This document shows positions 35,898 to 44,522 of a stretch of 64,000 nt of DNA, piece after piece; positions within the stretch are counted from its first letter, which is position 1; every line of letters begins with the position of its first letter. Origin of the DNA: Ruegeria_C sp041537925 (lineage in GTDB: Bacteria > Pseudomonadota > Alphaproteobacteria > Rhodobacterales > Rhodobacteraceae); NCBI RefSeq assembly GCF_041537925.1, contig NZ_JBGOSH010000008.1:62001-126000 (forward strand). Direction: 5' to 3'. A program made the position numbers and the translations under genes. Under the pieces are notes generated by a model. That model made no database searches and had not been told where the DNA came from. It worked only from the letters and a program-made list of their open reading frames with translations.

Positions 35898-36359
35898 TCA
35901 GTGGCTGTGATCGACGACATAGGCGGCCAGTTCGGCGTCGCCATCAACCTTTTCCCACATCAGCACCCGCAGTTCATAATCCGTGCTGAGCAGACCAAAG
36001 TGATAGTCCGAATAAACCCGTAGCACCTGTGTGTCCTGATCGATCAGCGCCGACCGGATGTCAGACGAGAGTTCCGGATCATTTACATGGTATGGCGTCC
36101 ACGCCGCCATATTGCTCTGAAAGAACGAGACCTGGTCTTCGACCCCGGCCGTGTCCAGAAAGTTCAGAACTTCAGTGGTGGCGACCGGCTGACCGTCGGA
36201 CTGATGCTGCCTGATCGTCTCTCGGGAAAATCGTTGAAATTCGGATGAGAATGGATCCGCTGCATAAACAGATGCTGCTGTACCAAGCATCAAAGGGATG
36301 CTGCATTTTATTAACAATGAGATCATAACTACTCCTGCAACTCTTCTTAAGGTTGTCAT
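35898..36359 (-). CDS. secreted protein of unknown function
   Basis: 153 residues beginning with a Sec-type signal peptide (VAGVVMISLLIKCSIPLMLG, cleavage near VYA|ADP). The mature part is acidic with no recognised motif (FSSEFQRFSRETIRQHQSD, AELAAYVVDHSH). It has no Cys in the mature part. It stands alone between the fasciclin gene and the CDGSH gene. The start is not confirmed by a ribosome site. Confidence 0.55.
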   Translation of the reverse strand: MTTLRRVAGVVMISLLIKCSIPLMLGTAASVYAADPFSSEFQRFSRETIRQHQSDGQPVATTEVLNFLDTAGVEDQVSFFQSNMAAWTPYHVNDPELSSDIRSALIDQDTQVLRVYSDYHFGLLSTDYELRVLMWEKVDGDAELAAYVVDHSH

Positions 36360-36488
36360 GAGCCAATTTGTTTAAAAAGTCATGAATTCCCAACTTGAGA
36401 CTTTATTTTTCTTCGATAACCGCGCTCTACCATTCCCGGCGGCCCGCGTTATCCTTGGACCAAGACATCAGCCAGCAAGGAGAGCCAC

Positions 36489-36731
36489 ATGTCAGACGCG
36501 CCCGTCGTTGCGCAAAAAGCGCCCTATCCGGTCGAGGTCACCGAAGGGAAAACCTATTTCTGGTGTGCCTGCGGCAAATCGGCAAAGCAGCCCTTTTGTG
36601 ACGGGTCCCACAAGGGCAGCACGATCACGCCGGTGAAATACACCGCCGAGGCCGACAAGAAACTGTTCTTTTGCGGTTGCAAGCACTCACATAAGAAGCC
36701 TCTTTGCGACGGCAGCCATTCCAAGCTTTGA
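36489..36731 (+). CDS. dual CDGSH iron-sulfur domain protein
   Basis: 80 residues with two CDGSH motifs: CACGKSAKQPFCDGSHKG (about 26-43) and CGCKHSHKKPLCDGSHSK (62-79). Each C-x-C...C-x3-H set holds a 2Fe-2S cluster. Redox or iron-sulfur transfer roles are known for the family. AAGGAGAG precedes the ATG. Confidence 0.93.
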   Translation: MSDAPVVAQKAPYPVEVTEGKTYFWCACGKSAKQPFCDGSHKGSTITPVKYTAEADKKLFFCGCKHSHKKPLCDGSHSKL

Positions 36732-36732
36732 C

Positions 36733-36984
36733 TTAGGGTTTGAGACGTTTCAGCAATTCAGTGTTCCGGCAATATCCCGGGGCGGCCCCGGCGCTGTCGT
36801 TCACAGACAGCCAGGATTCGCAATGCTCCGGGTTCGAGCAACCGGTGCAGGTAAGCACGGCATCGGCGATCTCGTCGAATTTGAGGTCCCCGCACATCGC
36901 CGATTCCTCAAGGTCGACGCCGACTGCGCGGGCCATCCGATCCACCAAAGATGCATGACGTTTCAGTACTTTCGGGCTTTGCAT
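36733..36984 (-). CDS. small Cys-rich protein, DUF6455 family
   Basis: 83 residues from ATG 36984 (with GAAGGGAAG upstream). The family features are VDRMARAVGVDLEESA and the Cys cluster CTGCSNPEHCESWL, plus a late Cys (PGYCRNTELL). The cysteines look like a metal or cluster site. Function unknown. It ends one base from the convergent CDGSH gene. Confidence 0.75.
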   Translation of the reverse strand: MQSPKVLKRHASLVDRMARAVGVDLEESAMCGDLKFDEIADAVLTCTGCSNPEHCESWLSVNDSAGAAPGYCRNTELLKRLKP

Positions 36985-37054
36985 GATCTTCCCTTCGCGC
37001 GTTGCTGGCCAGGGACAGGCTATCGCGGCCCGCTGGCGCGAAATATGATTCAGG

Positions 37055-37417
37055 TCAAATGCCACATTGATCGAGATAGGCGCGCACCGCGTCCTGAACC
37101 CTGCGGAACCGGTCGCCGCCCAGCTTCTTGCCACCATACCAACGTGTCACGACGATCACGTGGTTCTGCAGCTCGGCACGTTCCATCATCCGCAGAATCA
37201 CCATCGACGCGCCGCTTTCGCCGTCATCGGCTTTGAGCGCCCCGCTGGGTAGAAGCGCCGCCCAGGTGTTGTGGGTAGCTTTCGCATAGGCGCGGTCGGA
37301 TTTGAGTTCCGCCAGCACCGCGTCCACCCCGGCCCGGCAGTCGACTGGTGCGCCGGATACTGCGTATTTCGATCCGCGATCAGCCAGCACAACCCCAAGC
37401 TGTGTGAGCTTTGACAC
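37055..37417 (-). CDS. YigZ/IMPACT-family protein, short form
   Basis: About 120 residues from GTG 37417, which follows the M48 stop by one base; the frame upstream is a shadow of the M48 gene. The family signature is DDGESGASMVILRMMERAEL and VIVVTRWYGGKKLGGDRF. The C-terminal domain of classical YigZ (about 200 residues) is absent, so this is the single-domain form. Role unknown, thought to relate to translation or regulation. Confidence 0.8.
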   Translation of the reverse strand: MSKLTQLGVVLADRGSKYAVSGAPVDCRAGVDAVLAELKSDRAYAKATHNTWAALLPSGALKADDGESGASMVILRMMERAELQNHVIVVTRWYGGKKLGGDRFRRVQDAVRAYLDQCGI

Positions 37418-37418
37418 T

Positions 37419-38126
37419 TCAGAACCCCACCTGAGCTGAAGTGCGGCGCACGATCTCGACCCGTTCCGCATTCGGCGGATGCGTGCCAAGGAAACGGTCA
37501 CCGGGATCCGGCAAACGTGAGAAGAACGCGGCACCCACGATCGGGTTGTAACCGGCACGGGCGGTGATGATGGTGCCCAACTCATCCGCCTCAAGTTCGA
37601 ACTCCTTGGAATAGCTGCGTGCGCCCACCACCGCGCCAATCTTCTGCGCATCCTCGACGGCGGCTTCATTGCCGCCGGTGATCGTCGCGAGTTCGGCAAA
37701 AATCGCGGCACCGGCCGCCGCGTTTTGGGCCTGCCGGTCCAAGTGCCCCTGAATATGATGTGCGGCTTCATGGCCCATCACAAAAGCCAGTTCATCGGGG
37801 TTGTGCACGGTTGCGATCATCGAGGCGGTGAAGGTGAGGACCGGGCGGCCATCCTCGTCGAGACTCTGAAAGGCATTGACCGGGGCGCGGGGGTCGGGAT
37901 CGACCACGATACGGAAATCGCAGTTCACATCACGGGTCCGGCGGCGGCATTCCTCAATCGCGCGCGGGGTTACCGCACGGCTGACCTCGGTAAAGGTGCG
38001 CGCGGCCTCTTGCGGCGTATAGACCGGAGCGGACGACCCGTCCGCCGGAGGCCTGCCAGCAGTCTGGGGTGGCAACTCAAGGCAGGCCGTCAAACTGAGG
38101 GCCAGAAAAAGCACGAGGCGGCGCAT
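37419..38126 (-). CDS. M48-family metalloprotease, lipoprotein
   Basis: 235 residues. A lipoprotein signal (LALSLTAC, Cys15) leads to a BepA/LoiP-like catalytic domain with HEAAHH (His119, Glu120, His123) and a downstream Glu (EFELEADELG). Predicted to sit on the periplasmic face of a membrane and degrade or check misassembled outer-membrane proteins. It overlaps or abuts the YigZ-like gene, so the two share a transcript. Confidence 0.88.
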   Translation of the reverse strand: MRRLVLFLALSLTACLELPPQTAGRPPADGSSAPVYTPQEAARTFTEVSRAVTPRAIEECRRRTRDVNCDFRIVVDPDPRAPVNAFQSLDEDGRPVLTFTASMIATVHNPDELAFVMGHEAAHHIQGHLDRQAQNAAAGAAIFAELATITGGNEAAVEDAQKIGAVVGARSYSKEFELEADELGTIITARAGYNPIVGAAFFSRLPDPGDRFLGTHPPNAERVEIVRRTSAQVGF

Positions 38127-38253
38127 AACATGGGGGCCTTTCGGTGGAACTGCTCGTGGCGGAACCTAGCCCGTCCTCCCACCGGCTGCCAGCCCTGCGA
38201 GAACACGATCTGTTTTGCTTGCAACCCACCGCCCACGTCGTCACTCTGAGCGC

Positions 38254-38508
38254 ATGTTTACCATTGAGCACGAATTCGACGCCACGGTCATCACCTTGAT
38301 GGATGAGGGCGAAACGCCGCTGCTGGAGGATGTGACCATCAACTCCTTTGCCGAATGCGTCACGCTGGAGCAGTTGGATCCCCGAACCGACCAGGTCCAG
38401 AAAATCACCCTGTCGCCCGAACAATTGCGAGATCTGGCCGCAGCCCTTGACCTGCCCGAAGGGGTCTATCAGATGCGCGAGGCCCCGCGCGGTCAGCCAC
38501 CCTCATAA
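38254..38508 (+). CDS. small conserved-looking protein of unknown function
   Basis: 84 residues from ATG 38254, acidic, no membrane segment (MFTIEHEFDATVITLMDEGE, TLSPEQLRDLAAALDLPEGV). I do not recognise a family. Divergent from the M48 gene and overlapping the DUF167 gene tail to tail by 16 bases, which argues that both stops are real. Confidence 0.55.
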   Translation: MFTIEHEFDATVITLMDEGETPLLEDVTINSFAECVTLEQLDPRTDQVQKITLSPEQLRDLAAALDLPEGVYQMREAPRGQPPS

Positions 38509-38771
38509 CGAAAGGTCTTGTCCCGTGCAGTCTGGCCGCGAATCAGCGTCAGGTGGCTTGGCGCGATGCCGATGGCACGGGCCAGCAAGGCGCGCACCGC
38601 CGCATTGGCGCGCCCATCCGTAGGCGGGTCGGTCACCGTCACCCGCAACGCCCCTTCCCGGCGGATCAGACTGTTGCGCGCTGCCTTGGGCGTGACACGC
38701 AGATTGATCTCTGTGCCCGAAACCGCGAGATCCCGCAGATCGGCCAGGTCTTTGGCTTTGGGTTTTCCCAT
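38493..38771 (-). CDS. DUF167/YggU-family protein
   Basis: 92 residues from ATG 38771 (GGAGAGAG upstream); a GTG three codons earlier is possible. Motifs of the family: INLRVTPKAARNSL, VTVTDPPTDGRANAAVRALLA and LTLIRGQTARDKTFRYEG. Function unknown, small alpha-beta fold. Confidence 0.85.
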   Translation of the reverse strand: MGKPKAKDLADLRDLAVSGTEINLRVTPKAARNSLIRREGALRVTVTDPPTDGRANAAVRALLARAIGIAPSHLTLIRGQTARDKTFRYEGG

Positions 38772-38898
38772 GACTCGCACTCTCTCCCGGATAGGGGAGA
38801 AGGACCAGCGAATTTCCCGGCAGATGCGGCCAAATTGCCCTTGAAACCGGACGCCAGGTGACAGAGATAGCAGGAACGGATGTAAAAAGAGTTTACAT

Positions 38899-39477
38899 AT
38901 GCCCCAGAACGATCAGACCGTCCTTGATTTCCTGCAGTCGCGCCGCTCGCGCCCGGCCAAAACGCTGGTTGCCCCGGCGCCGACCCGCGCGGCGTTGATG
39001 CCGCTGCTGACCGCCGCCGCGCGCAGCCCCGATCACGGCAAGCTGGAGCCGTGGCGCTTTGTCGTGCTGGAACAGGGCGCGATGCACCGACTTGCCGAAC
39101 TTACTGCACAGCGCGGCGAAGCTCTGGGCAAATCAGCCGAGGACATCGCCAAGGGCCGCAGCCAGTTCGATCAGGGCATTCTGGCGGTGGCGGTGATCGA
39201 AGTTCAGAAACCGTCGGAAAAAATCCCCGCCATCGAACAAAGCTATTCCGCCGGTGCGGTTTGTCTTGCGCTGCTCAACGCGGCGCTGGCCTCGGGCTGG
39301 GGGGCCAACTGGCTCAGCGGGTGGCCCTCGCATGATCGCGGCTTCTGCAAGGCCGGACTGGGCCTGGCGGAGAACGAGCGCATCGCGGGTTTCATCCATA
39401 TCGCCACCGAAGGCAGCAAGCCGCCGGAACGCCCGCGCCCCGATCTGGATGCGATCACCGAATGGGTGTCGCAATGA
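38899..39477 (+). CDS. nitroreductase-family flavoprotein, YdjA-like
   Basis: 192 residues, FMN-binding nitroreductase fold: FLQSRRSRPAKTLVAPAPT (N-terminal RRS), AARSPDHGKLEPWRFVVLEQ, SAGAVCLALLNAALASGWGANW and GFIHIATEGSKPPERPRP. The single-domain length and PERPRP end fit the YdjA group. Ends with overlap (ATGATGATC) into the next gene. Substrate unknown. Confidence 0.85.
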   Translation: MPQNDQTVLDFLQSRRSRPAKTLVAPAPTRAALMPLLTAAARSPDHGKLEPWRFVVLEQGAMHRLAELTAQRGEALGKSAEDIAKGRSQFDQGILAVAVIEVQKPSEKIPAIEQSYSAGAVCLALLNAALASGWGANWLSGWPSHDRGFCKAGLGLAENERIAGFIHIATEGSKPPERPRPDLDAITEWVSQ

Positions 39478-40178
39478 TGATCCTGAATTCCTTCTTTCTG
39501 GCGCTGGGTCAGATAGGCGATCCCAGGTTTCGGGGCGTGCTATTGCGCGGGGTCGGCCTGACCATCGCCCTGCTGATCGCTGCCTGCATCGCCGCGATCT
39601 GGCTGATCAATTGGCTGTCGGGCAGCGAAATCTCACTGCCGTTCATTGGTGCCGTTCCCTGGCTGAACGATGTGCTAAATTATTCCGGCATCGTTCTGGT
39701 ACTGATCCTGCCGGTGTTTCTGATGGTGCCGGTTGCCTCAGCCATCACCTCGCTGTTCCTCGATGAGGTGGCGCAAGCGGTCGAGGACCGGCACTATCCC
39801 ACCCTGCCCCGGGTGTCCGCCGTTACCGTCTCCGAGGCGATCCGGGATTCGCTGAGCTTCATGGGTATCCTGATCGTCGCCAACATTCTGGCGCTGATTC
39901 TCTATGTCATCTTCACGCCACTGGCGCCCTTCATCTTCTGGGGGCTGAACGGGTTCCTTCTGGGGCGTGAGTATTTCACGCTGGCCGCCATGCGCAGGCT
40001 TGGCCGTGAGAAAGCTTATGAACTGCGCGCACGCCATACCGGCACGATCTGGCTGGCCGGAACGCTGATGGCGATCCCCTTGTCAGTGCCATTGGTGAAC
40101 CTGCTGATCCCGGTTCTGGGAGCCGCGACCTTTACCCATATCTATCACGCGCTGAACGACCAGCGCGCGCGTGCCTGA
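39474..40178 (+). CDS. EI24/CysZ-like membrane protein
   Basis: 234 residues starting at ATG 39474 inside the nitroreductase stop. Four to five membrane helices (LTIALLIAACIAAIWLINWL, GIVLVLILPVFLMVPVASAI, ILIVANILALILYVIFTPLA) and the NGFLLGREYFTLAAMRRLG motif typical of the EI24 domain. Family members include the sulfate permease CysZ; transport role here is by family only. Confidence 0.78.
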   Translation: MMILNSFFLALGQIGDPRFRGVLLRGVGLTIALLIAACIAAIWLINWLSGSEISLPFIGAVPWLNDVLNYSGIVLVLILPVFLMVPVASAITSLFLDEVAQAVEDRHYPTLPRVSAVTVSEAIRDSLSFMGILIVANILALILYVIFTPLAPFIFWGLNGFLLGREYFTLAAMRRLGREKAYELRARHTGTIWLAGTLMAIPLSVPLVNLLIPVLGAATFTHIYHALNDQRARA

Positions 40179-40454
40179 TCACTGAACCGGCGGCAGATTT
40201 TCGGTCCAGTCGAAATCGCTTACGCTGATGACGCCGGACAGGATTGTCCCGGCGATGATCACCCACAGGATCGCCGCCACACCGGTGGTGATCCAGGCCT
40301 TTTTCTTCAGGTGATGATGCTCCGGAGCCCCCGCATGGGTGCCCGGAACGATGTCGCCCAGATCGCCCTGGGTCTTGATGCGGATCGGAAGCACGACGAG
40401 GAAGGTCATGAACCAGATCACCGCATAAAGCACGATGCCGGATGTGATGCCCAT
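40179..40454 (-). CDS. DUF1467 small membrane protein
   Basis: 91 residues from ATG 40454, two helices (IVLYAVIWFMTFLVVLPI and WITTGVAAILWVIIAGTIL) linked by RIKTQGDLGDIVPGTHAGAPE, the family motif. Upstream frame is a shadow. It lies 40 bases after the epimerase gene on the same strand, a common pair in this group. Function unknown. Confidence 0.8.
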   Translation of the reverse strand: MGITSGIVLYAVIWFMTFLVVLPIRIKTQGDLGDIVPGTHAGAPEHHHLKKKAWITTGVAAILWVIIAGTILSGVISVSDFDWTENLPPVQ

Positions 40455-40494
40455 GTCGCTGCGTCCTTTCGCGTTGGGGTTTCCCGTGTCGGGC

Positions 40495-40899
40495 TCAGAC
40501 CTGTTCCAGTTCCACCAGACAGCCGTTGAAGTCCTTGGGATGCAGGAACAGGACCGGCTTGCCATGGGCGCCGATCTTGGGCTCGCCCGACCCCAGCACC
40601 CGCGCGCCGGTCTCTTTCAGGTGATCGCGCGCGGCAAGGATGTCCTCGACCTCATAGCAGACATGGTGAATGCCGCCAGCCGGGTTCTTTTCCAGAAACC
40701 CGTTGATCGGGCTGTCCTCGCCCATCGGATAGAGCAGTTCGATCTTGGTGTTGGGCAATTCGATGAACACCACCGTGACGCCGTGATCGGGTTCGTCCTG
40801 CGGCGCGCAGACCTTTGCGCCCAGAGCGCTGCGATACTGCTCGGACGCGGCCTCCAGGTCAGGAACGGCGATGGCTACATGGTTCAGTCGGCCAATCAT
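40495..40899 (-). CDS. mce: methylmalonyl-CoA epimerase
   Basis: 134 residues; start at 40899 follows GAGGAGACCC. Vicinal oxygen chelate fold: LNHVAIAVPDLEAASEQYRS (metal His), FIELPNTKIELLYP (Glu), GGIHHVCYEVEDI (His) and the C-terminal KDFNGCLVELEQV (Glu). It epimerises methylmalonyl-CoA on the propionate to succinyl-CoA route. The mutase and carboxylase genes are not in the window. Confidence 0.92.
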   Translation of the reverse strand: MIGRLNHVAIAVPDLEAASEQYRSALGAKVCAPQDEPDHGVTVVFIELPNTKIELLYPMGEDSPINGFLEKNPAGGIHHVCYEVEDILAARDHLKETGARVLGSGEPKIGAHGKPVLFLHPKDFNGCLVELEQV

Positions 40900-41036
40900 G
40901 GCGGGTCTCCTCATTGCTCGGTCGGACGGTTTTGACCACGCGCGGCCCTAAAGGGCAAGAGCGGCAGGTGCGGCATTAACTCCGCATTAGCCGCCATGAC
41001 CTAGCGTTGGGCGGATCTGCTGAGAGGAGTTTCACC

Positions 41037-41756
41037 ATGGACGATTCGGATCCCTTCGCCACCGCCCATGTCACGCCCACCATCGACCGGCCGCTGCTGG
41101 GCCTGACCATTCTGGTGGTCGAGGACAGCCGCTATGCCTGCGAGGCGATGCGCCTGCTTTGCCTGCGCAGCGGGGCGCGCATCAGGCGGGCTGACAATCT
41201 GCGATCGGCGCGGAGGCATCTGCGGGTCTATCGCCCGTCCTGCCTGATCGTCGATATGGGGCTGCCGGACGGATCGGGGGCCGATCTGATCGCAGAACTG
41301 GCGTTATCCGTGCCCCGCGTGCCGGTGATTCTGGGCATCTCGGGCGATGATCAGGGCGAGGCTTTGGCCATCGCCGCCGGGGCAGACGGATTTCTTGCCA
41401 AACCGGTACATTCACTGGCCGCTTTCCAGAACGCGGTGCTGTCGCGCATGCCGACGGACAATCACTATCCGCCGCTGGTGTCGATCAGCGACGAAATGGT
41501 CGAACCCGATCGCGTTGCCTATCACGACGACATGGCCCACGCCGCCACGGTGATGACCGAAGAAGCCAATGACAAGATACTGGACTACGTGGCGCAGTTC
41601 GTGCGTGGCGTGGCCCGTAGCGTACAGGATACCGCACTGGTCGATGCGGCGGAACGGCTGGCCCGCGCCCGCGCCCGTGGCGCGCCGGTCACCAGCGACG
41701 CCGCCCGGTTGGCCGGGCTGGTTCAACAACGCTTACAGGACAGAAAGGCGATATGA
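41037..41756 (+). CDS. CheY-like response-regulator receiver protein with extra C-terminal helices
   Basis: 239 residues from ATG 41037 (GAGAGGAG upstream). The receiver domain (about 22-140) has the acidic pair ED at 29-30, phosphoacceptor Asp73 (CLIVDMGLPDGSG) and Lys in GFLAKPVHS. The last 90 residues are helical with no DNA-binding motif that I can see (HAATVMTEEANDKILDYVAQ). No kinase is adjacent. Confidence 0.8.
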   Translation: MDDSDPFATAHVTPTIDRPLLGLTILVVEDSRYACEAMRLLCLRSGARIRRADNLRSARRHLRVYRPSCLIVDMGLPDGSGADLIAELALSVPRVPVILGISGDDQGEALAIAAGADGFLAKPVHSLAAFQNAVLSRMPTDNHYPPLVSISDEMVEPDRVAYHDDMAHAATVMTEEANDKILDYVAQFVRGVARSVQDTALVDAAERLARARARGAPVTSDAARLAGLVQQRLQDRKAI

Positions 41757-41759
41757 GGC

Positions 41760-41903
41760 ATGTTTGAGGTGATTCTGGCAGCACTGGCAACAATTGCACT
41801 GGGGCTATACGGACAGGTCCGCATGCGGGCACGCAACATCCGGCGCAACCGCGCACGCCAACAGGTGGGCCCGACAGTTCCGTTGAGGCTGGGCCGGGGC
41901 TGA
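41760..41903 (+). CDS. 47-residue small membrane protein candidate
   Basis: ATG 41760 lies 3 bases after the receiver gene stop. The product has one hydrophobic helix (FEVILAALATIALGLYG) followed by a very basic tail (RMRARNIRRNRARQ), a layout typical of small inner-membrane proteins. No family recognised; ribosome site is weak, so it could be chance. Confidence 0.45.
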   Translation: MFEVILAALATIALGLYGQVRMRARNIRRNRARQQVGPTVPLRLGRG

Positions 41904-42184
41904 ACCGGCCTCGACCCAGCGTAGTTCAAAGGATCGGAATAAATGCGGCGGATCAACCCGGCGCGTTCAAAGAGCATCTGAGCATCTCATTCGCACCACT
42001 TGCACTGGGATTCTGGCTTTGCGCCTTGCAATCCCAGCCAATGCTGTCGGCCGAGCCGTCATAGCGATCCGCAATCACGTCAATTTTGGCAGTGCAGAGC
42101 AACAGGATCAGGATTTTGTCAAATTCCGATTTGGGCACGTTTGGGCAGGAGCGGACACCGCGCGAAATCTATCAAGGCGCGCAG

Positions 42185-42535
42185 TCAATAGACCTCCCAA
42201 TCGTCGTCATGCGGCACGTCGCCGATCGCGGTCCAGGCCACCCGCAGGCGCGCGACGCGGGTATCGGCCCAGGTTCGAAATACGGCATCAAAACCGTGTT
42301 CGGTGACGTTCTCGGCATTCAACTCGGCCCGCACCGCCGAACTGGTATCGAAATCCCACAGCGACATGCTGAGTTGAACGGCAGGAGCAGTTCGGAATGG
42401 CTCTTGGAACTGAACCTTTGCACGGCGCTCACGCGGACCATTGCCGGTCCACATCTCACCGCCATCCTCGAAATCCGAGAACAAGCCAAGCTCGCCCTGT
42501 AGAATGCCCACTGGGTGGGTCGAAAAAATCTGCAT
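42185..42535 (-). CDS. H-type lectin domain protein
   Basis: 116 residues from ATG 42535; a start at 42568 is also open. Motifs of the H-type lectin fold: LFSDFEDGGEMWTG, VQFQEPFRTAPAVQLSMSLWDFD, and NVTEHGFDAVFRTWADTRVARLRVAWTAIG. No signal peptide. It lies after the atp operon terminator; the trp-rich DTRVAR motif is the sugar-binding surface in relatives. Role unknown. Confidence 0.72.
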   Translation of the reverse strand: MQIFSTHPVGILQGELGLFSDFEDGGEMWTGNGPRERRAKVQFQEPFRTAPAVQLSMSLWDFDTSSAVRAELNAENVTEHGFDAVFRTWADTRVARLRVAWTAIGDVPHDDDWEVY

Positions 42536-42600
42536 CACGTCAACTGGATTACTGCGTCCGACGGACACTAGAGACGGATTTCGTCAATTCCAAGGAAACA

Positions 42601-42630
42601 AATGGCCGGCCCCAGAGGGAACCGGCCATT
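42601..42630 (-). terminator. rho-independent-type terminator of the atp operon
   Basis: On the minus strand AATGGCCGG...CCGGCCATT (9 base pairs, 12-base loop) is followed by TGTTTCC. It is 25 bases after the atpC stop. The stem also reads as a hairpin on the plus strand but there is no plus-strand gene to end. Confidence 0.65.
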
Positions 42631-42654
42631 TTCAAGTATTGCAAAAAACCCGCA

Positions 42655-43065
42655 TCACAAGCTCATATGTGTGCCCAGAGCTTCCATATCGGCCAGCAGC
42701 TTGGCTGCCTCGTCCACGATGGTGTGTTGGCCCTGATCGACAGCGCTTTGATGCGAGGCGCGCGCCTCAGCGATCATGTCGTCCAGATGCGCCCGGGTCA
42801 CTTCGCCCACCGGGATCGCCTTTTCGGCCAGAACCGACATGGCATCCGCGTTGATCTGGGCAAACCCACCGGTCACCAGAAACTCGGCACTGCCATCGGG
42901 CCCTTCGGCCTTCAGGATACCGGGCCGCAACGTGGTAATGGTGGGGGCATGATCGGGCATTGCCGTCATGTCACCATCCGCGCCGGGGATCTGGACCGCG
43001 CTGACCGGGAACGAAGCAAGGCTCCGTTCCGGGCTGACGAGGTCGAATTGCATGGTGTTTGCCAT
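42655..43065 (-). CDS. atpC: F1 ATP synthase epsilon subunit
   Basis: 136 residues: N-terminal beta-sandwich (MQFDLVSPERSLASFPVSAV, GDMTAMPDHAPTITTLRPG) and a shortened C-terminal helical part (AHLDDMIAEARASHQSAVDQ). It regulates the rotor and couples it to the c-ring. Last gene of the minus-strand operon. Confidence 0.95.
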   Translation of the reverse strand: MANTMQFDLVSPERSLASFPVSAVQIPGADGDMTAMPDHAPTITTLRPGILKAEGPDGSAEFLVTGGFAQINADAMSVLAEKAIPVGEVTRAHLDDMIAEARASHQSAVDQGQHTIVDEAAKLLADMEALGTHMSL

Positions 43066-43077
43066 CAGGTTTTCTCC

Positions 43078-44502
43078 TTAGGCGGCTTCTGCAGCCATCT
43101 TCTCGGCTTTGGCGATCACTTCGTCGATGCCACCAACCATCAGGAAGGCTGCCTCGGGCAAGTGATCGTACTCGCCGGCCACAACGGCCTTAAACGACGC
43201 GATGGTAACATCCAGAGGAACCTGAACGCCGGGCGAACCGGTGAACACCTGGGCCACGTCAAAGGGTTGCGACATAAAGCGTTCGATCTTACGGGCGCGG
43301 GCAACGGTCAGCTTGTCCTCTTCGGACAGTTCGTCCATGCCGAGGATCGCGATGATGTCCTGCAGCGACTTGTAGCGCTGAAGGATCTGCTGCACGTCGG
43401 TTGCAACGGCGTAATGCTCTTCTCCAACGATGGCCGGATCAAGCAAGCGCGAGGTCGAATCGAGCGGGTCAACCGCCGGATAGATACCTTTTTCCGAGAT
43501 CGCGCGGTTCAGAACGGTGGTCGCGTCGAGGTGTGCAAACGAGGTGGCCGGCGCGGGGTCGGTCAAGTCATCTGCGGGAACATAAACGGCCTGAACCGAC
43601 GTAATCGAACCGGCTTTGGTCGATGTAATCCGCTCCTGCATCGCGCCCATATCGGTCGCCAGCGTAGGCTGGTAGCCCACCGCTGAAGGAATACGACCCA
43701 GCAGAGCCGAAACCTCGGAGCCAGCCTGAGTAAAGCGGAAGATGTTGTCGACAAAAAACAGAACATCGGTGCCGGTTGCGTCACGGAACTGTTCCGCCAG
43801 GGTCAGACCCGACAGGGCGACCCGCATACGCGCACCCGGAGGCTCGTTCATCTGGCCATAGACCAGTGCGATTTTTGAATCTTCAAGCTTATCAGGAACG
43901 ATAACACCGGATTCAATCATCTCGTGGTACAGGTCATTCCCTTCACGGGTCCGTTCTCCAACACCCGCGAACACGGACACGCCCGAGTGCACCTTGGCAA
44001 TGTTGTTGATCAGTTCCATGATCAGAACGGTCTTGCCAACGCCAGCGCCGCCGAACAGACCAATCTTGCCACCTTTTGCATAAGGGGCCAGCAAGTCAAC
44101 AACCTTGATGCCAGTGACCAATACTTCGGATTCAGTTGCCTGATCCGAGAACTCGGGGGCTTCTTGGTGAATGGCGCGGGTTTCAGTGGTTTCGACAGGT
44201 CCCTTTTCGTCGATGGGCTCACCCACAACATTCAGAATACGACCCAGCGTGGCGTTGCCGACCGGAACCGCGATCGGTGCGCCGGTGTCTGTCACGGGCG
44301 CACCGCGGACCAGACCTTCGGTTGCGTCCATTGCGATGGTCCGCACAGTGTTTTCGCCTAGGTGCTGTGCAACTTCCAGAATCAGCTTCTTGTCGTTGTT
44401 GGTTGTTTCCAGCGCGTTCAGAATTTCAGGCAGTGCGTCATCGAACTGCACGTCGACGACGGCCCCGATGATCTGAGTGACTTTGCCTTTTGCATTCGCC
44501 AT
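43078..44502 (-). CDS. atpD: F1 ATP synthase beta subunit
   Basis: 474 residues, usual length. Catalytic P-loop GGAGVGKTVLIMELINN (about 153), GERTREGNDLYHEM with catalytic Glu, ALVYGQMNEPPGARMRVALSGLT, and DELSEEDK near the C-terminus. It carries the three catalytic ATP sites. The large plus-strand ORFs across this gene are shadows. Confidence 0.98.
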   Translation of the reverse strand: MANAKGKVTQIIGAVVDVQFDDALPEILNALETTNNDKKLILEVAQHLGENTVRTIAMDATEGLVRGAPVTDTGAPIAVPVGNATLGRILNVVGEPIDEKGPVETTETRAIHQEAPEFSDQATESEVLVTGIKVVDLLAPYAKGGKIGLFGGAGVGKTVLIMELINNIAKVHSGVSVFAGVGERTREGNDLYHEMIESGVIVPDKLEDSKIALVYGQMNEPPGARMRVALSGLTLAEQFRDATGTDVLFFVDNIFRFTQAGSEVSALLGRIPSAVGYQPTLATDMGAMQERITSTKAGSITSVQAVYVPADDLTDPAPATSFAHLDATTVLNRAISEKGIYPAVDPLDSTSRLLDPAIVGEEHYAVATDVQQILQRYKSLQDIIAILGMDELSEEDKLTVARARKIERFMSQPFDVAQVFTGSPGVQVPLDVTIASFKAVVAGEYDHLPEAAFLMVGGIDEVIAKAEKMAAEAA

Positions 44503-44522
44503 GTTTCGTCTCCGGTTTGTCT

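Noticed and set aside
42397..43686. Plus-strand ORF of 429 codons across atpC and atpD
   Set aside because: Shadow of the highly conserved minus-strand ATP synthase genes.
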